Translations under genes and position numbers: made by a program
IMG/VR virus record: IMGVR_UViG_3300047554_000121
Coordinates: 1-24,838 of that record
DNA length: 24,838 bases
Source of the DNA: a virus
Reading direction: 5' to 3' (one strand)
Notes under the pieces: model-generated
Told to the model about the DNA's origin: nothing
Database searches by the model: none
What the model saw: only the letters and a program-made list of their open reading frames with translations
Shown: positions 5,064 through 12,283 of the stretch, piece after piece
How positions within the stretch are numbered: position 1 is the first letter of the stretch
Layout: each line of letters opens with the position of its first letter

Positions 5064-6154
5064 TACCAGCTCCTGCATGACCAGTAACGTGCTTTCCAAC
5101 GCGGTCCTGGATTTTTGCAATTATGTCTTGCACGGAAAGATTTTCTGCGCTTAGGATTTGATTTCTTAATGCGCATCTTTTTGTCGCCGAAGTTTACTTT
5201 GACGATATTTCCATTTGGTTTACGAACATAGACTTTAGATTTCTTTACATCGCCTGGTAGTTTTTTACCTAGAGGAACTTCTTTTCCACGATATTTGGCT
5301 TCGTCTATGTCGTGTTCAATACTTTCACCGCTGCCTACTAGGTCTCCTACCTTGGCAGGTTTATCTTTTTTAGGACCTTTGTTGCGCCACTGACCTTCTG
5401 GACCTTCTTTGTGTCCTACAGCAGCACCAGCAAATGGAATTTTACTCTCTTCGGCATATTTGTTAGCCTTCATGTAATCTCTAGCAGTGTCGATATAGTC
5501 CATGGCCTTAACAATCTTAGCCTGGACCCACTCTGGAAGATTCTCGTCTGCTTGTATGATGCTGTAAAGTTCTTTAGCAGCATCGTTGATTGTGCGTAGA
5601 TCGTCTTTGGCCATGTCGCCTTCACGATCGTATTCGCCTTGATTGTATTCTGCGTTGGGATCTTCTGGACCGTGATCTTCCATCTTCACGCAGTTATCTA
5701 CACGCTTGCCACCTTTCATTTTAGTGCCCATGCGCTTATAACCTTTCCAGCAGGCTTTGCCGTCTAGGCCTTTTTGTTTTTCTTCACGGATAACTTCGCC
5801 TTCTAGGAATATCAGTCCTTCCTTGGCCAGCATGTCTAATGCTGTGTCATCAAGATCAATAACGATTCCATCTTCTAAGATATCTGTAATTTCTGTAGCA
5901 ATTTCAAAATCTTCAGAAAAACTGATTCCGAAATCGTCTCCTATTTCGAAATCTTCAGAAAAGCCCTTAGCTTTGGCTTCTCGTTCAAGATCTGATCTAC
6001 GTTGATCGATCGCTGCTGAAATCTCTGGATCTTTTGATGCTACAGGGTCGGCTTCTAGATCGTCAAGGGCTTTGCGCTTGGCATCTAGGTCTGCAGGGTC
6101 TTTAAGGGCTGTTTCGCTGACAATAGCGTCTAATTTACTTAAAAGGTCTCTCAT
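5063..6154 (-). CDS. 363-residue modular virion-associated protein, first gene of late operon E
   Basis: The N-terminus MRDLLSKLDAIVSE|TALKD has a VSE gp21-type site. Modules follow: an acidic region with the repeat FSEDFEI (about 65-90), a DGKACWKGYKRMGTKMKGG segment, a helical NLPEWVQAKIVKAMDYIDTA segment (about 205-225), and a very basic C-terminus with KRRKSFRARHNCKNPGPRWK and a final YWSCRSW. I recall the last three as recurring modules in marine T4-like phage proteins, consistent with shuffling between virion genes. The basic, Cys-containing tail could contact DNA. It has a GAGG ribosome site six bases from the ATG, hidden in a hairpin (6152-6180), and a late promoter at 6179-6186. Confidence 0.8.
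   Translation of the reverse strand: MRDLLSKLDAIVSETALKDPADLDAKRKALDDLEADPVASKDPEISAAIDQRRSDLEREAKAKGFSEDFEIGDDFGISFSEDFEIATEITDILEDGIVIDLDDTALDMLAKEGLIFLEGEVIREEKQKGLDGKACWKGYKRMGTKMKGGKRVDNCVKMEDHGPEDPNAEYNQGEYDREGDMAKDDLRTINDAAKELYSIIQADENLPEWVQAKIVKAMDYIDTARDYMKANKYAEESKIPFAGAAVGHKEGPEGQWRNKGPKKDKPAKVGDLVGSGESIEHDIDEAKYRGKEVPLGKKLPGDVKKSKVYVRKPNGNIVKVNFGDKKMRIKKSNPKRRKSFRARHNCKNPGPRWKARYWSCRSW
5901..5962. repeat. Short in-frame direct repeat coding FSEDFEI
   Basis: Two 20-base copies (5901-5920 and 5943-5962) differ at one base and lie 42 bases apart, in frame, so the protein carries FSEDFEI twice. This is a recent local duplication within the acidic region of the 363-residue gene. Confidence 0.7.
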
Positions 6155-6180
6155 AGTATTCCTCGTGAGGCAATACTATA
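6152..6180 (-). promoter_or_regulatory. Hairpin hiding the ribosome-binding site of the 363-residue gene
   Basis: On the minus strand ATAGTATT (6179-6172) pairs perfectly with AATACTAT (6160-6153). Inside it, after a bulged G, CCT (6170-6168) pairs with AGG (6163-6161), leaving the loop CACG. The AGG is the core of the Shine-Dalgarno and the outer arm includes the A and T of the start codon. RNA entering from upstream would have its start site closed. Confidence 0.65.
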
Positions 6181-6186
6181 TTTATC
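6179..6186 (-). promoter_or_regulatory. Late promoter GATAAATA of operon E
   Basis: The minus strand reads GATAAATATAGTATT, close to TATAAATACTATT of T4. T4 late transcripts start about six bases after the octamer, here near 6173-6172, inside the 5' arm of the hairpin at 6152-6180. Such a transcript would lack most of that arm and keep an open ribosome site. Confidence 0.65.
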
Positions 6187-6198
6187 GAACTCTACGGG

Positions 6199-6546
6199 TT
6201 AGTAATTATAACGGACTTTGACGATTGTGCCTTGATCTAATCGATAAGCGGCGCGGATCCATAGGAATCTGCCGGTAAAATTAACAGATTCGTTGGCTAT
6301 AAGTGGTGTGCTGTCCTCAACAGTTACGGTAGTTCCGTAAACATCTACCCAGTCTGATTCTCCTGGCTCTAATTCTAGCGTTCCTTGGATCTTAACAACC
6401 CCTACAAAGGCATCGAATTCATAAACAACAGTATGTAACCCGTCGTTGAATTTATTGTAACCGGCTGCTTTATTTTTAGAACCGTAGGAAAAACCCGAAG
6501 TTATTTCGGAAATATCGGATAGTAATTCTTTGTTTTCAGTGGACAT
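6199..6546 (-). CDS. 115-residue beta-rich protein, possibly virion structural
   Basis: The sequence is rich in alternating hydrophobic residues suggesting a beta-sandwich: LHTVVYEFDAFVGVVKIQGTL, then EPGESDWVDVYGTTVTV, then FTGRFLWIRAAYRL and a C-terminal VKVRYNY. No family is certain. I recall similar small proteins in marine T4-like phages near structural genes. It is separated from the 225-residue gene by three bases and ends just before the late promoter of operon E. An in-frame GATAAATA-like string at 6551-6558 is too close to the ATG to serve it. Confidence 0.75.
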   Translation of the reverse strand: MSTENKELLSDISEITSGFSYGSKNKAAGYNKFNDGLHTVVYEFDAFVGVVKIQGTLELEPGESDWVDVYGTTVTVEDSTPLIANESVNFTGRFLWIRAAYRLDQGTIVKVRYNY

Positions 6547-6549
6547 CTC

Positions 6550-7227
6550 TTATTTATCGGAGATAACGTAATTGTATACGCGGCCTACCACTGATGAATT
6601 TCGCAATTTTAACATCAATAGAGTAGGCTCGTCTTCTACTAAGATATATCGACGATCCCAATTCCAGTCAGTGTGCATGAACCATTCGGTGACTGATTCT
6701 GTAAGTCGTATCCGCGGGACTTGATTTCTCATCCAGTTTATGAACTTCTCTTTTTCTTCTTTATCACCGTTCATTTTATGAGGAAGCAGATATACCCTAA
6801 AGTTATATTTGTTATGAGGTAATTTTTTACCTATAATGACTTGAGGATTGTTTAGTATATCTATATCTGTTCCTGGTTCAAATCTAAGATTAACAAAATC
6901 TTTAAATTTTTCAGAAACTGCTGTGTAAAAATCTTGATCGTTGGTATAGAAATCAATGTTAGAATTTTCTATCCTTTTAGCCCATATACTTTGATCATAC
7001 CCTAAAAGGAAATTAGCTAACTCAGAAATTTGTTCTTTATTATGATATACTTTAGTTTCTAAAGAATGTCGATAGCTAGTTTGTTCGTTACACTTGAGAC
7101 AATAGTTATCAATATCAGTCAAAGGAATATTCCGAAAGATACCGGCTCCTTTGATATCCAAGGAAACTTTATAAGACCATTTATTGTAAAATTTTCTGGT
7201 AGTTTGTTTAGCTTTGAATTGTTTCAT
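6550..7227 (-). CDS. 225-residue protein of unknown function
   Basis: No family recognised. The N-terminus is basic ([20 protein letters not shown]), followed by a possible beta-strand segment (VSLDIKGAGIFRN) and a CLKC pair at about residues 43-46 that could bind metal or be chance. The middle is helical, and the C-terminal half has WMRNQVPRIRL, WFMHTDWNWDRRYILVED and LLMLKLRN, suggesting an alpha/beta fold. Its start lies 20 bases inside the ClpA-like gene, so the two are likely translationally linked. Its place directly after ClpA invites the guess of an adaptor or substrate of that unfoldase, but nothing in the sequence shows it. Confidence 0.8.
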   Translation of the reverse strand: MKQFKAKQTTRKFYNKWSYKVSLDIKGAGIFRNIPLTDIDNYCLKCNEQTSYRHSLETKVYHNKEQISELANFLLGYDQSIWAKRIENSNIDFYTNDQDFYTAVSEKFKDFVNLRFEPGTDIDILNNPQVIIGKKLPHNKYNFRVYLLPHKMNGDKEEKEKFINWMRNQVPRIRLTESVTEWFMHTDWNWDRRYILVEDEPTLLMLKLRNSSVVGRVYNYVISDK

Positions 7228-9544
7228 CGGTTTGTTCTAGAGATTTTTTAGCTTTAATAGCTTTTCTTTCTTCTTTAGTCAACGGCTTTGGCATTTCCGA
7301 AACAGTAAACTGAAGATCATCCTTTTCCGCTGAAACTTTAACCATTCCACCGTTGACTAAATCTCCGAAAAGCACTCTTCGGCTCAGAGGAGTTTTCAAT
7401 TTGTTATCGATTAAACGAGCCAACGGTCTAGCACCCATTTTCTTATCGTAACCTTTTTCTGCCAACCATTTTGCGGCAGAGGAATCTAAACTAATTTCGA
7501 TGCCTTTATCTTTGAGCTGAGAATTGAGCTCACTGACAAATTTCTTAACAATCTGTTCAACAACACTGGAGTCTAGTTTATTGAATTTAATAACACCGTC
7601 GAGTCTATTACGGAATTCGGGAGCAAAGAATTTCTTGATAGCCTTGTCGTCTTCACCTTCACGTTCTAACTCTCCAAAGCCGATGGTGTTACGCTCGTTA
7701 TCGGCTGCGCCTAAGTTTGAAGTCATAATAAGGATAGTGTTACGACCATCAGCGACTTTGCCGTTCGACCCAGTCACAAAGCCGTTATCCATGAATGCCA
7801 GCAAGATGTTGCTAACATCCGGATGTGCTTTTTCAATCTCGTCTAATAGTAGAATACTGTTAGGATGCTCTTGTAGTTTTGTGATCAACATACCGGCGTT
7901 ATCTTCATAGCCGACGTATCCCGGAGGAGCTCCGATCAATCTTGCCACCGAGTGCTTCTCTTGGTATTCGCCCATATCAAAACGGATTAACTGCATACCC
8001 ATCTTGTCTGCAAGTTGTTTAGCAGTTTCTGTTTTACCGCAGCCTGTGGGACCTAAGAACAAGAAGCTACCGATGGGCTTATTAGGACTTTTCATACCTG
8101 CTTGTGCTACAAAGATTTTATCTAGTAAGTTTTCAACAGCTTTATCTTGACCATAGACTACATTTTTCATATTGTTCTCTAAGGTTGAAAGATTTTTGCT
8201 TTCTTTTTGCGCCACTGTCTCTAATGGCATATTGATCATCTTACTAAGTTCGTAGGTTACCTGTTCTAAGTCAACGATTTGTTCTACACCTTCCATAGCT
8301 TCGTCGTCTTTGAGTTTATATCTTGCGCAGGCACAATCTAAGATATCGATAGCCTTATCTGGAAGTTTTTTATCACTCATGTATTTTACAGATAATTTAA
8401 CTGCTTGATCGATAGCAGCATCTGTGATTCTTACATTGTGGTGTTTTTCATAATATTTCTTGACACCTTTAAGGATCTTAACAGTCATTTCTGAACTTGG
8501 TTCGTCGATAGTCACACGCTGGAATCGACGCATTAGGGCACGGTCTTTTTCGAAGTGCTTGCGATATTCTTCCCAAGTAGTCGATGCAATGAGCTTAATC
8601 ACGCCTTTAGTAAGGATAGGCTTTAGCATATTGCTCATATCATTGCTTGACTGGTTAGCAGCACCGGCGCCTTGCATCATGTGTGCTTCGTCAATGAAAA
8701 GAATAATTTTACCTTTTCTTTCCAACGCTGTTAGCACAGCTTTGACTCGTTCTTCGAAGTCACCTCGATACTTACTACCGGCTAGTAATGCTGAGATATC
8801 TAGAGTATAGACCTGATGATCTTGAATGAACTTTGGAACTTTTTTCTCATGGATCTTACGAGCCAGTCCTTCTGCGATAGCAGTCTTACCGACACCCGGA
8901 TCACCAACCATAAGCACGTTGGCTTTATTTCTACGAGCTAATACTAATTGTATTTCTTCGATTTCGTTATCTCGTCCGATGACAGGATCGATCAATCTTT
9001 GTTTTGCTTTTAGACTTAGATTGGTGCAGAATTGATTTAGAATCTTATCTAACTGAGATGTGTTAACTATACGATTCTGCGGTTCTTCGCTTTCTTCTTC
9101 CTCGATTACAATATTTTCTTGGAAGAATTTCACAAATTTTTCTTTGGTTACTCCGCCCTTGGTCAAGAAGTAATAACCGAAACTGTTCTTTTCTGAAAGG
9201 ATGCTGATAATCACATCGGCGACTTCCATGCGTTGTCTTCCACCAAACAACACCTGGGTGAAACAACGATTTAATACACGCTCTACTGAGTTTGTTTTTC
9301 TAGGCTTAACTGCTCCTTGACCTGCACTAACGATATCATTTAGATTATTTTTTAAGAAATGTTCTAAGTTTGTTTTGATAAAATCAGCATCAGCACCAAA
9401 GGTTTTGATCATGTCAAATGATTCTTGCTCACATAAGATACCATAGACAATGTGTTCGATAGTGATGTATTCGTGTCTTAGTTTCTTTGCAGTTTCAACT
9501 GAAAATTCAAAGATCGCTTGTAGTTGAGAGCTGGGTTCAATCAT
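7208..9544 (-). CDS. clpA: ClpA-like double-ring AAA+ unfoldase
   Basis: A 778-residue protein, close to the 758 of E. coli ClpA. Residues 1-145 form the Clp N-domain ([26 protein letters not shown]). The first ATPase ring has Walker A GDPGVGKT (214-221), a KYRG pore loop (258-261) and Walker B ILFIDEAH (281-288). The second has GPTGCGKT (498-505), a GYVG pore loop (542-545), ILLLDEIE (564-571) and sensor-2 GARP (704-707). There is no ClpB middle domain. An IGF tripeptide at 621-623 sits where ClpA has its IGL ClpP-docking loop. No clpP is in the window, so it may use host ClpP. The start overlaps the deformylase stop as TAATG. Confidence 0.95.
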   Translation of the reverse strand: MIEPSSQLQAIFEFSVETAKKLRHEYITIEHIVYGILCEQESFDMIKTFGADADFIKTNLEHFLKNNLNDIVSAGQGAVKPRKTNSVERVLNRCFTQVLFGGRQRMEVADVIISILSEKNSFGYYFLTKGGVTKEKFVKFFQENIVIEEEESEEPQNRIVNTSQLDKILNQFCTNLSLKAKQRLIDPVIGRDNEIEEIQLVLARRNKANVLMVGDPGVGKTAIAEGLARKIHEKKVPKFIQDHQVYTLDISALLAGSKYRGDFEERVKAVLTALERKGKIILFIDEAHMMQGAGAANQSSNDMSNMLKPILTKGVIKLIASTTWEEYRKHFEKDRALMRRFQRVTIDEPSSEMTVKILKGVKKYYEKHHNVRITDAAIDQAVKLSVKYMSDKKLPDKAIDILDCACARYKLKDDEAMEGVEQIVDLEQVTYELSKMINMPLETVAQKESKNLSTLENNMKNVVYGQDKAVENLLDKIFVAQAGMKSPNKPIGSFLFLGPTGCGKTETAKQLADKMGMQLIRFDMGEYQEKHSVARLIGAPPGYVGYEDNAGMLITKLQEHPNSILLLDEIEKAHPDVSNILLAFMDNGFVTGSNGKVADGRNTILIMTSNLGAADNERNTIGFGELEREGEDDKAIKKFFAPEFRNRLDGVIKFNKLDSSVVEQIVKKFVSELNSQLKDKGIEISLDSSAAKWLAEKGYDKKMGARPLARLIDNKLKTPLSRRVLFGDLVNGGMVKVSAEKDDLQFTVSEMPKPLTKEERKAIKAKKSLEQTDETIQS

Positions 9545-10038
9545 TATTTGTTCTTCCTAAGTTTTTTCATAGCTAATTGTAACTTCATCTGACTAACTCT
9601 GTCAACAAAACAAACTCCGTTCAGATGATCTAATTCGTGTTGGAAACACTTGCTGATGTATCCATCTACTTTGATTTCGTGTGTGTTTCCTTTGCTGTCT
9701 TGGTATTCGGCTAAAACCCAAGCAGGTCGTTTAACTTTTAAATAAAGACCGGGATAACTTAAACAACCTTCCTCATCTAATACTAATTCCGAGCTGGCTT
9801 CTTTTATCACAGGATTAAACAATGCGAAAGGACTAGGAAAGCCTTCGATATTGTTACTGCCCATTACAAACACTCTTTTGGTTATTCCTATTTGATTAGC
9901 AGCTAATCCTATGCCTTTGCTTTCGATCATAAAATCGATCATCGACTTTTCTAATACCTCGGCATCCCCGTCGACTCCGAACTCCCACGGTGTGCTAACT
10001 TCAACTAGGCTGTTGTGAGGACCTAATTTAAATTCCAT
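9544..10038 (-). CDS. def: Peptide deformylase
   Basis: A 164-residue protein with all three deformylase motifs: GIGLAANQ (42-49), EGCLS (90-94) with the metal-binding Cys, and HELDH (134-138) with two metal His and the catalytic Glu. It removes the formyl group from the first Met of new proteins. Deformylases occur in many marine phages, where they are usually somewhat shorter and lack the C-terminal helix; here a short basic C-terminus (LAMKKLRKNK) is present. It lies between a DnaJ-like and a ClpA-like gene with overlaps on both sides (11 bases and TAATG), placing it in a protein-maturation and quality-control operon. Confidence 0.96.
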   Translation of the reverse strand: MEFKLGPHNSLVEVSTPWEFGVDGDAEVLEKSMIDFMIESKGIGLAANQIGITKRVFVMGSNNIEGFPSPFALFNPVIKEASSELVLDEEGCLSYPGLYLKVKRPAWVLAEYQDSKGNTHEIKVDGYISKCFQHELDHLNGVCFVDRVSQMKLQLAMKKLRKNK

Positions 10039-10864
10039 CTTTTATGTCCTTTATTTTTGATAGTGTCTCTGCTGATAAATTTCTAGGAACAGTTACTTTT
10101 AATCTTATTAAAAGATTTCCTCGATACTTAGATCTTATATGAGGAAGTCCGTAACCGTTACAGCTTAATACCGTTTCGGGTTGGGTGCCGGGGGGAACTG
10201 TTATATCTAGTTGTTTATTGTCTAAGGTAGTAATCGACAGAGTAGTTCCTAACATAGCATCCCAAACTGAAATATTCTGCTCTATAGTTAAGTCTGTGCC
10301 ATTTCTTCTAAATCTAGTATGAGGGCGAACTACAATGTTGACTATTAAATCTCCAGGACGCAGATTTTTTATAGAATTGTCTCCCATGCCTTCATATCTA
10401 ATATGTTGTCCGTGTTCAACTCCAGGAGGAACAGAAATGCTTATCATCTTTTTAGCACCCCCCGGCATGCCAATTTCGGCATCTATATTCTTTCCGTTTA
10501 ATACATCTTCTAAGGTAATTTCAATGTTAACGTTTAACGTCTTGTTTCTTTGCATTGGTCTTTGACCGAACCCAAATCCAAAGTTTCCAAAGAGATCGTT
10601 TAGATTTTCTGTGCCAAAGTGGAATTCGAAAGGCCCTTGGTTAAAGTTTCCAGGACCTGGCTGTGCAAACGGATCTCCCCCCAAATCGATTATTCTTTTC
10701 TTTTCTGGATCGGAAAGAGCTTCATATGCCTGGCTTATTTCTTTAAATTTTTTCTCGTCACCGCCTCGGTCGGGGTGATGCTTCATAGCTAGGCTACGAT
10801 ACGCTTTTTTAATTTCGGCGTCGCTAGCACCTCGTTTTAATCCTAGTGTAGAGTAATAATCCAT
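10028..10864 (-). CDS. DnaJ/CbpA-like Hsp40 cochaperone
   Basis: A 278-residue protein. The J domain covers residues 1-65, with DYYSTLGLKRGASDAEIKKA and the essential HPD at 30-32, which stimulates Hsp70 (DnaK) ATPase. A Gly/Phe/Pro-rich linker (about 66-105) contains FAQPGPGNFNQGPFEF. Two beta-sandwich substrate-binding domains follow (about 110-270), with VPPGVEHGQHIRYEGMG and VPPGTQPETVL. There is no cysteine-rich zinc domain, so it resembles CbpA more than DnaJ. No dnaK is visible here, so the partner would be host DnaK. The ATG has no Shine-Dalgarno, and the predicted transcription start from the promoter at 10871-10899 falls at the ATG itself, suggesting a leaderless message. Confidence 0.93.
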   Translation of the reverse strand: MDYYSTLGLKRGASDAEIKKAYRSLAMKHHPDRGGDEKKFKEISQAYEALSDPEKKRIIDLGGDPFAQPGPGNFNQGPFEFHFGTENLNDLFGNFGFGFGQRPMQRNKTLNVNIEITLEDVLNGKNIDAEIGMPGGAKKMISISVPPGVEHGQHIRYEGMGDNSIKNLRPGDLIVNIVVRPHTRFRRNGTDLTIEQNISVWDAMLGTTLSITTLDNKQLDITVPPGTQPETVLSCNGYGLPHIRSKYRGNLLIRLKVTVPRNLSAETLSKIKDIKDGI

Positions 10865-10870
10865 AGTATT

Positions 10871-10899
10871 ATTGTATAATAAAAAAAGGACTGTGTCAA
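10871..10899 (-). promoter_or_regulatory. Sigma-70-type promoter built into a terminator (drives the DnaJ-deformylase-ClpA operon)
   Basis: The minus strand has a perfect TTGACA (10899-10894), a 17-base spacer (10893-10877) and TACAAT (10876-10871, one mismatch to TATAAT). The -35 box is the loop of the terminator hairpin, and the right arm plus T-tract form most of the spacer. The expected start is within a base or two of the ATG at 10864. Confidence 0.7.
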
Positions 10900-10910
10900 G
10901 CAGTCCTTTT
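10884..10910 (-). terminator. Rho-independent terminator of late operon C
   Basis: A 10-bp stem AAAAGGACTG/CAGTCCTTTT with a 7-nt loop (CTTGACA on the minus strand) and seven T residues, 28 bases beyond the stop of the exported-peptide gene. It is oriented for minus-strand transcription. Confidence 0.9.
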
Positions 10911-10937
10911 ATTTACTTTGTTATTCAGCTCAGTAAA

Positions 10938-11156
10938 TTATTTTTTCTTTTCAGGCACTGCTGTTCCTTCGTGCTTTTTATGAACCTTTACTGTCTTACA
11001 GGTTTGTTTTGGTTTTTTAGTTTTAGGATCCATAACAGGTTTCCCATCTTTCATAACATCTACACAGACCTGTTTTGTCTTTGGAGCTTCATCTCCAGCC
11101 ATTGCAGGCATGGCAAATGCTGCTGTTAAAATTAATGCTAATACTGTTGATTTCAT
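10938..11156 (-). CDS. Small exported dicysteine protein
   Basis: A 72-residue protein with a textbook Sec signal peptide: MKSTVLALILTAAFAMPAMA, predicted cut after AMA at residue 20. The mature 52 residues are very basic (over a quarter Lys) with two cysteines, Cys31 and Cys53, that could form one disulfide in the periplasm. It reads like two related halves, KQVCVDVMKDGKPV and KQTCKTVKVHKK. It is the last gene of the lysis operon, has an AAGGAAAG ribosome site and is followed by a strong terminator. I do not recognise a function. An envelope-modifying or superinfection-blocking role is a guess from location and export. Confidence 0.85.
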   Translation of the reverse strand: MKSTVLALILTAAFAMPAMAGDEAPKTKQVCVDVMKDGKPVMDPKTKKPKQTCKTVKVHKKHEGTAVPEKKK

Positions 11157-11166
11157 AATCTTTCCT

Positions 11167-11682
11167 TTATAGTTCGGGTTGATCAGGTTGAACCGGCATT
11201 GGTTTACCTGTGCTGCTCATCATTGGTGCTGCTGGCGCAGGCTTAGGTGCGCTTCCAAAGCTGCTTCCGCCAAAGCTACTTGGGGTGCTTGGTGTTCCGA
11301 AACTCGGCGTAGCTGGTGCTCCGAAACTGCTCGGTGCTGCTGGAGCAGAGCCAAATGTTGCTGGGCTAGCTGCTGGTGTGGCTGTTTGTAATCCGCCATT
11401 GTTTGCCCCTCCTAGTTTTTCTTGTGTGCGACCAAATGCCGCAATACCTAATACCGCGCCCATCGCGATATGGAATAAACCAGCACCTTGCAGTGTTAAG
11501 GGATTCCATTGTGTAATAGGGCTATGGGTTAAAGTTTGTAATAGACTCCATAGAATTGGAAATATTACCATGTCCATAGTGCAGACTAGCATATACATCC
11601 AACCCATCATTGGACGCCATTTACTGTTCATCCAATCTTCTTTTTTCTTTTCTGCATCACTCATATCTTTATACTCGCTCAT
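11167..11682 (-). CDS. Holin-like two-helix membrane protein with a long FG/Pro/Ala-rich tail
   Basis: A 171-residue protein. The first 85 residues have a short charged start, DWMNSKWRPMMGWMYMLV, then two hydrophobic segments (about 26-51 and 66-84), resembling in length and pattern the phage and gene-transfer-agent 3TM-type holins that carry WRP before the first helix. Residues 95-171 are low-complexity: repeated SFG, FGS and FGAP units among Ala, Pro and Ser (SSFGAPATPSFGTPSTPSSF). The tail is unusual for a holin and probably disordered. Holins pierce the inner membrane to time lysis. Neighbouring spanin-like and endolysin genes support this, but the DUF4337 protein next door is another candidate. 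Clear AAGGAGCG ribosome site. Confidence 0.7.
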   Translation of the reverse strand: MSEYKDMSDAEKKKEDWMNSKWRPMMGWMYMLVCTMDMVIFPILWSLLQTLTHSPITQWNPLTLQGAGLFHIAMGAVLGIAAFGRTQEKLGGANNGGLQTATPAASPATFGSAPAAPSSFGAPATPSFGTPSTPSSFGGSSFGSAPKPAPAAPMMSSTGKPMPVQPDQPEL

Positions 11683-11701
11683 TATTCGCTCCTTTTAAAT
11701 T

Positions 11702-12265
11702 TTAGAACCAGAGGAATAAACCATTAAGGCTTAAAACTAGTCCAATACCTGCCACGCCAAAACTCGCCCAGAACATTGCCATACTAACTGCAAGAATACT
11801 TGCTGATAATACAACAATGGCTAATTGGTAGGCAGTTGAGGCATATCCTATCCATGGACTAGATTTCTTTGCTAGTTCACGGTCAGCTTCCATCTTACGT
11901 GCATTGACAGCGATATCTTTTTTATCTGCTTCCATGCGCTCTGCTTCTGCTTTAAATTCTTTCTTTAAAGCAGGGTCGCTAGTAGTCTTACTAGCGATTT
12001 CATAACTTACTAAACGATTATTCTTTGCCTGGTATTGTGCCCAAGCATTATTAGCACCTAAGGTATTGTTTAATACTGTGCTAGATAGTTTGCCACTATA
12101 CCATGAATTTACTGCTAGGAATAATGCAAATACAGAAATAACCATACCTGCTTTGTCTTTGATCTTCGCTTCACGTTCACTGCGAGATCCAGGTGCTGGT
12201 TTTACTGCATTTTCCTCTTTAGGTTCTTTATTGATCAACTTTAGAATTGAATCGTGTAATGACAT
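11702..12265 (-). CDS. DUF4337-like membrane protein in the lysis operon
   Basis: A 187-residue protein. After a charged N-terminus comes a hydrophobic segment (about 39-56), then a soluble helical part with NNAWAQYQAKNNRLVSYEIA and long charged helices (ALKKEFKAEAERMEADKKD), then two hydrophobic segments (about 145-167 and 169-187) ending at FLWF. The AWAQYQAK signature after the first helix is typical of DUF4337, a family of bacterial membrane proteins of unknown function. Its place between o-spanin-like and holin-like genes suggests a role in lysis or in envelope protection. AAAGGAGC ribosome site, 20-base gap to the next gene. Confidence 0.75.
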   Translation of the reverse strand: MSLHDSILKLINKEPKEENAVKPAPGSRSEREAKIKDKAGMVISVFALFLAVNSWYSGKLSSTVLNNTLGANNAWAQYQAKNNRLVSYEIASKTTSDPALKKEFKAEAERMEADKKDIAVNARKMEADRELAKKSSPWIGYASTAYQLAIVVLSASILAVSMAMFWASFGVAGIGLVLSLNGLFLWF

Positions 12266-12283
12266 CTGCGCTCCTTTCGAAAA

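Noticed and set aside
6551-6558. GATAAATA on the minus strand at the end of the 225-residue gene
   Set aside because: It lies only about five bases before the ATG of the next gene, so a transcript would start inside that gene.
7524-7910. 128-residue plus-strand ORF within the ClpA-like gene
   Set aside because: It is the reverse complement of conserved AAA+ coding sequence and shows no motif of its own.
11210-11698. 162-residue plus-strand ORF opposite the holin-like gene
   Set aside because: It is the reverse of the Ala/Pro/Gly-rich tail and looks hydrophobic only for that reason; the minus-strand gene has a clear ribosome site and operon context.
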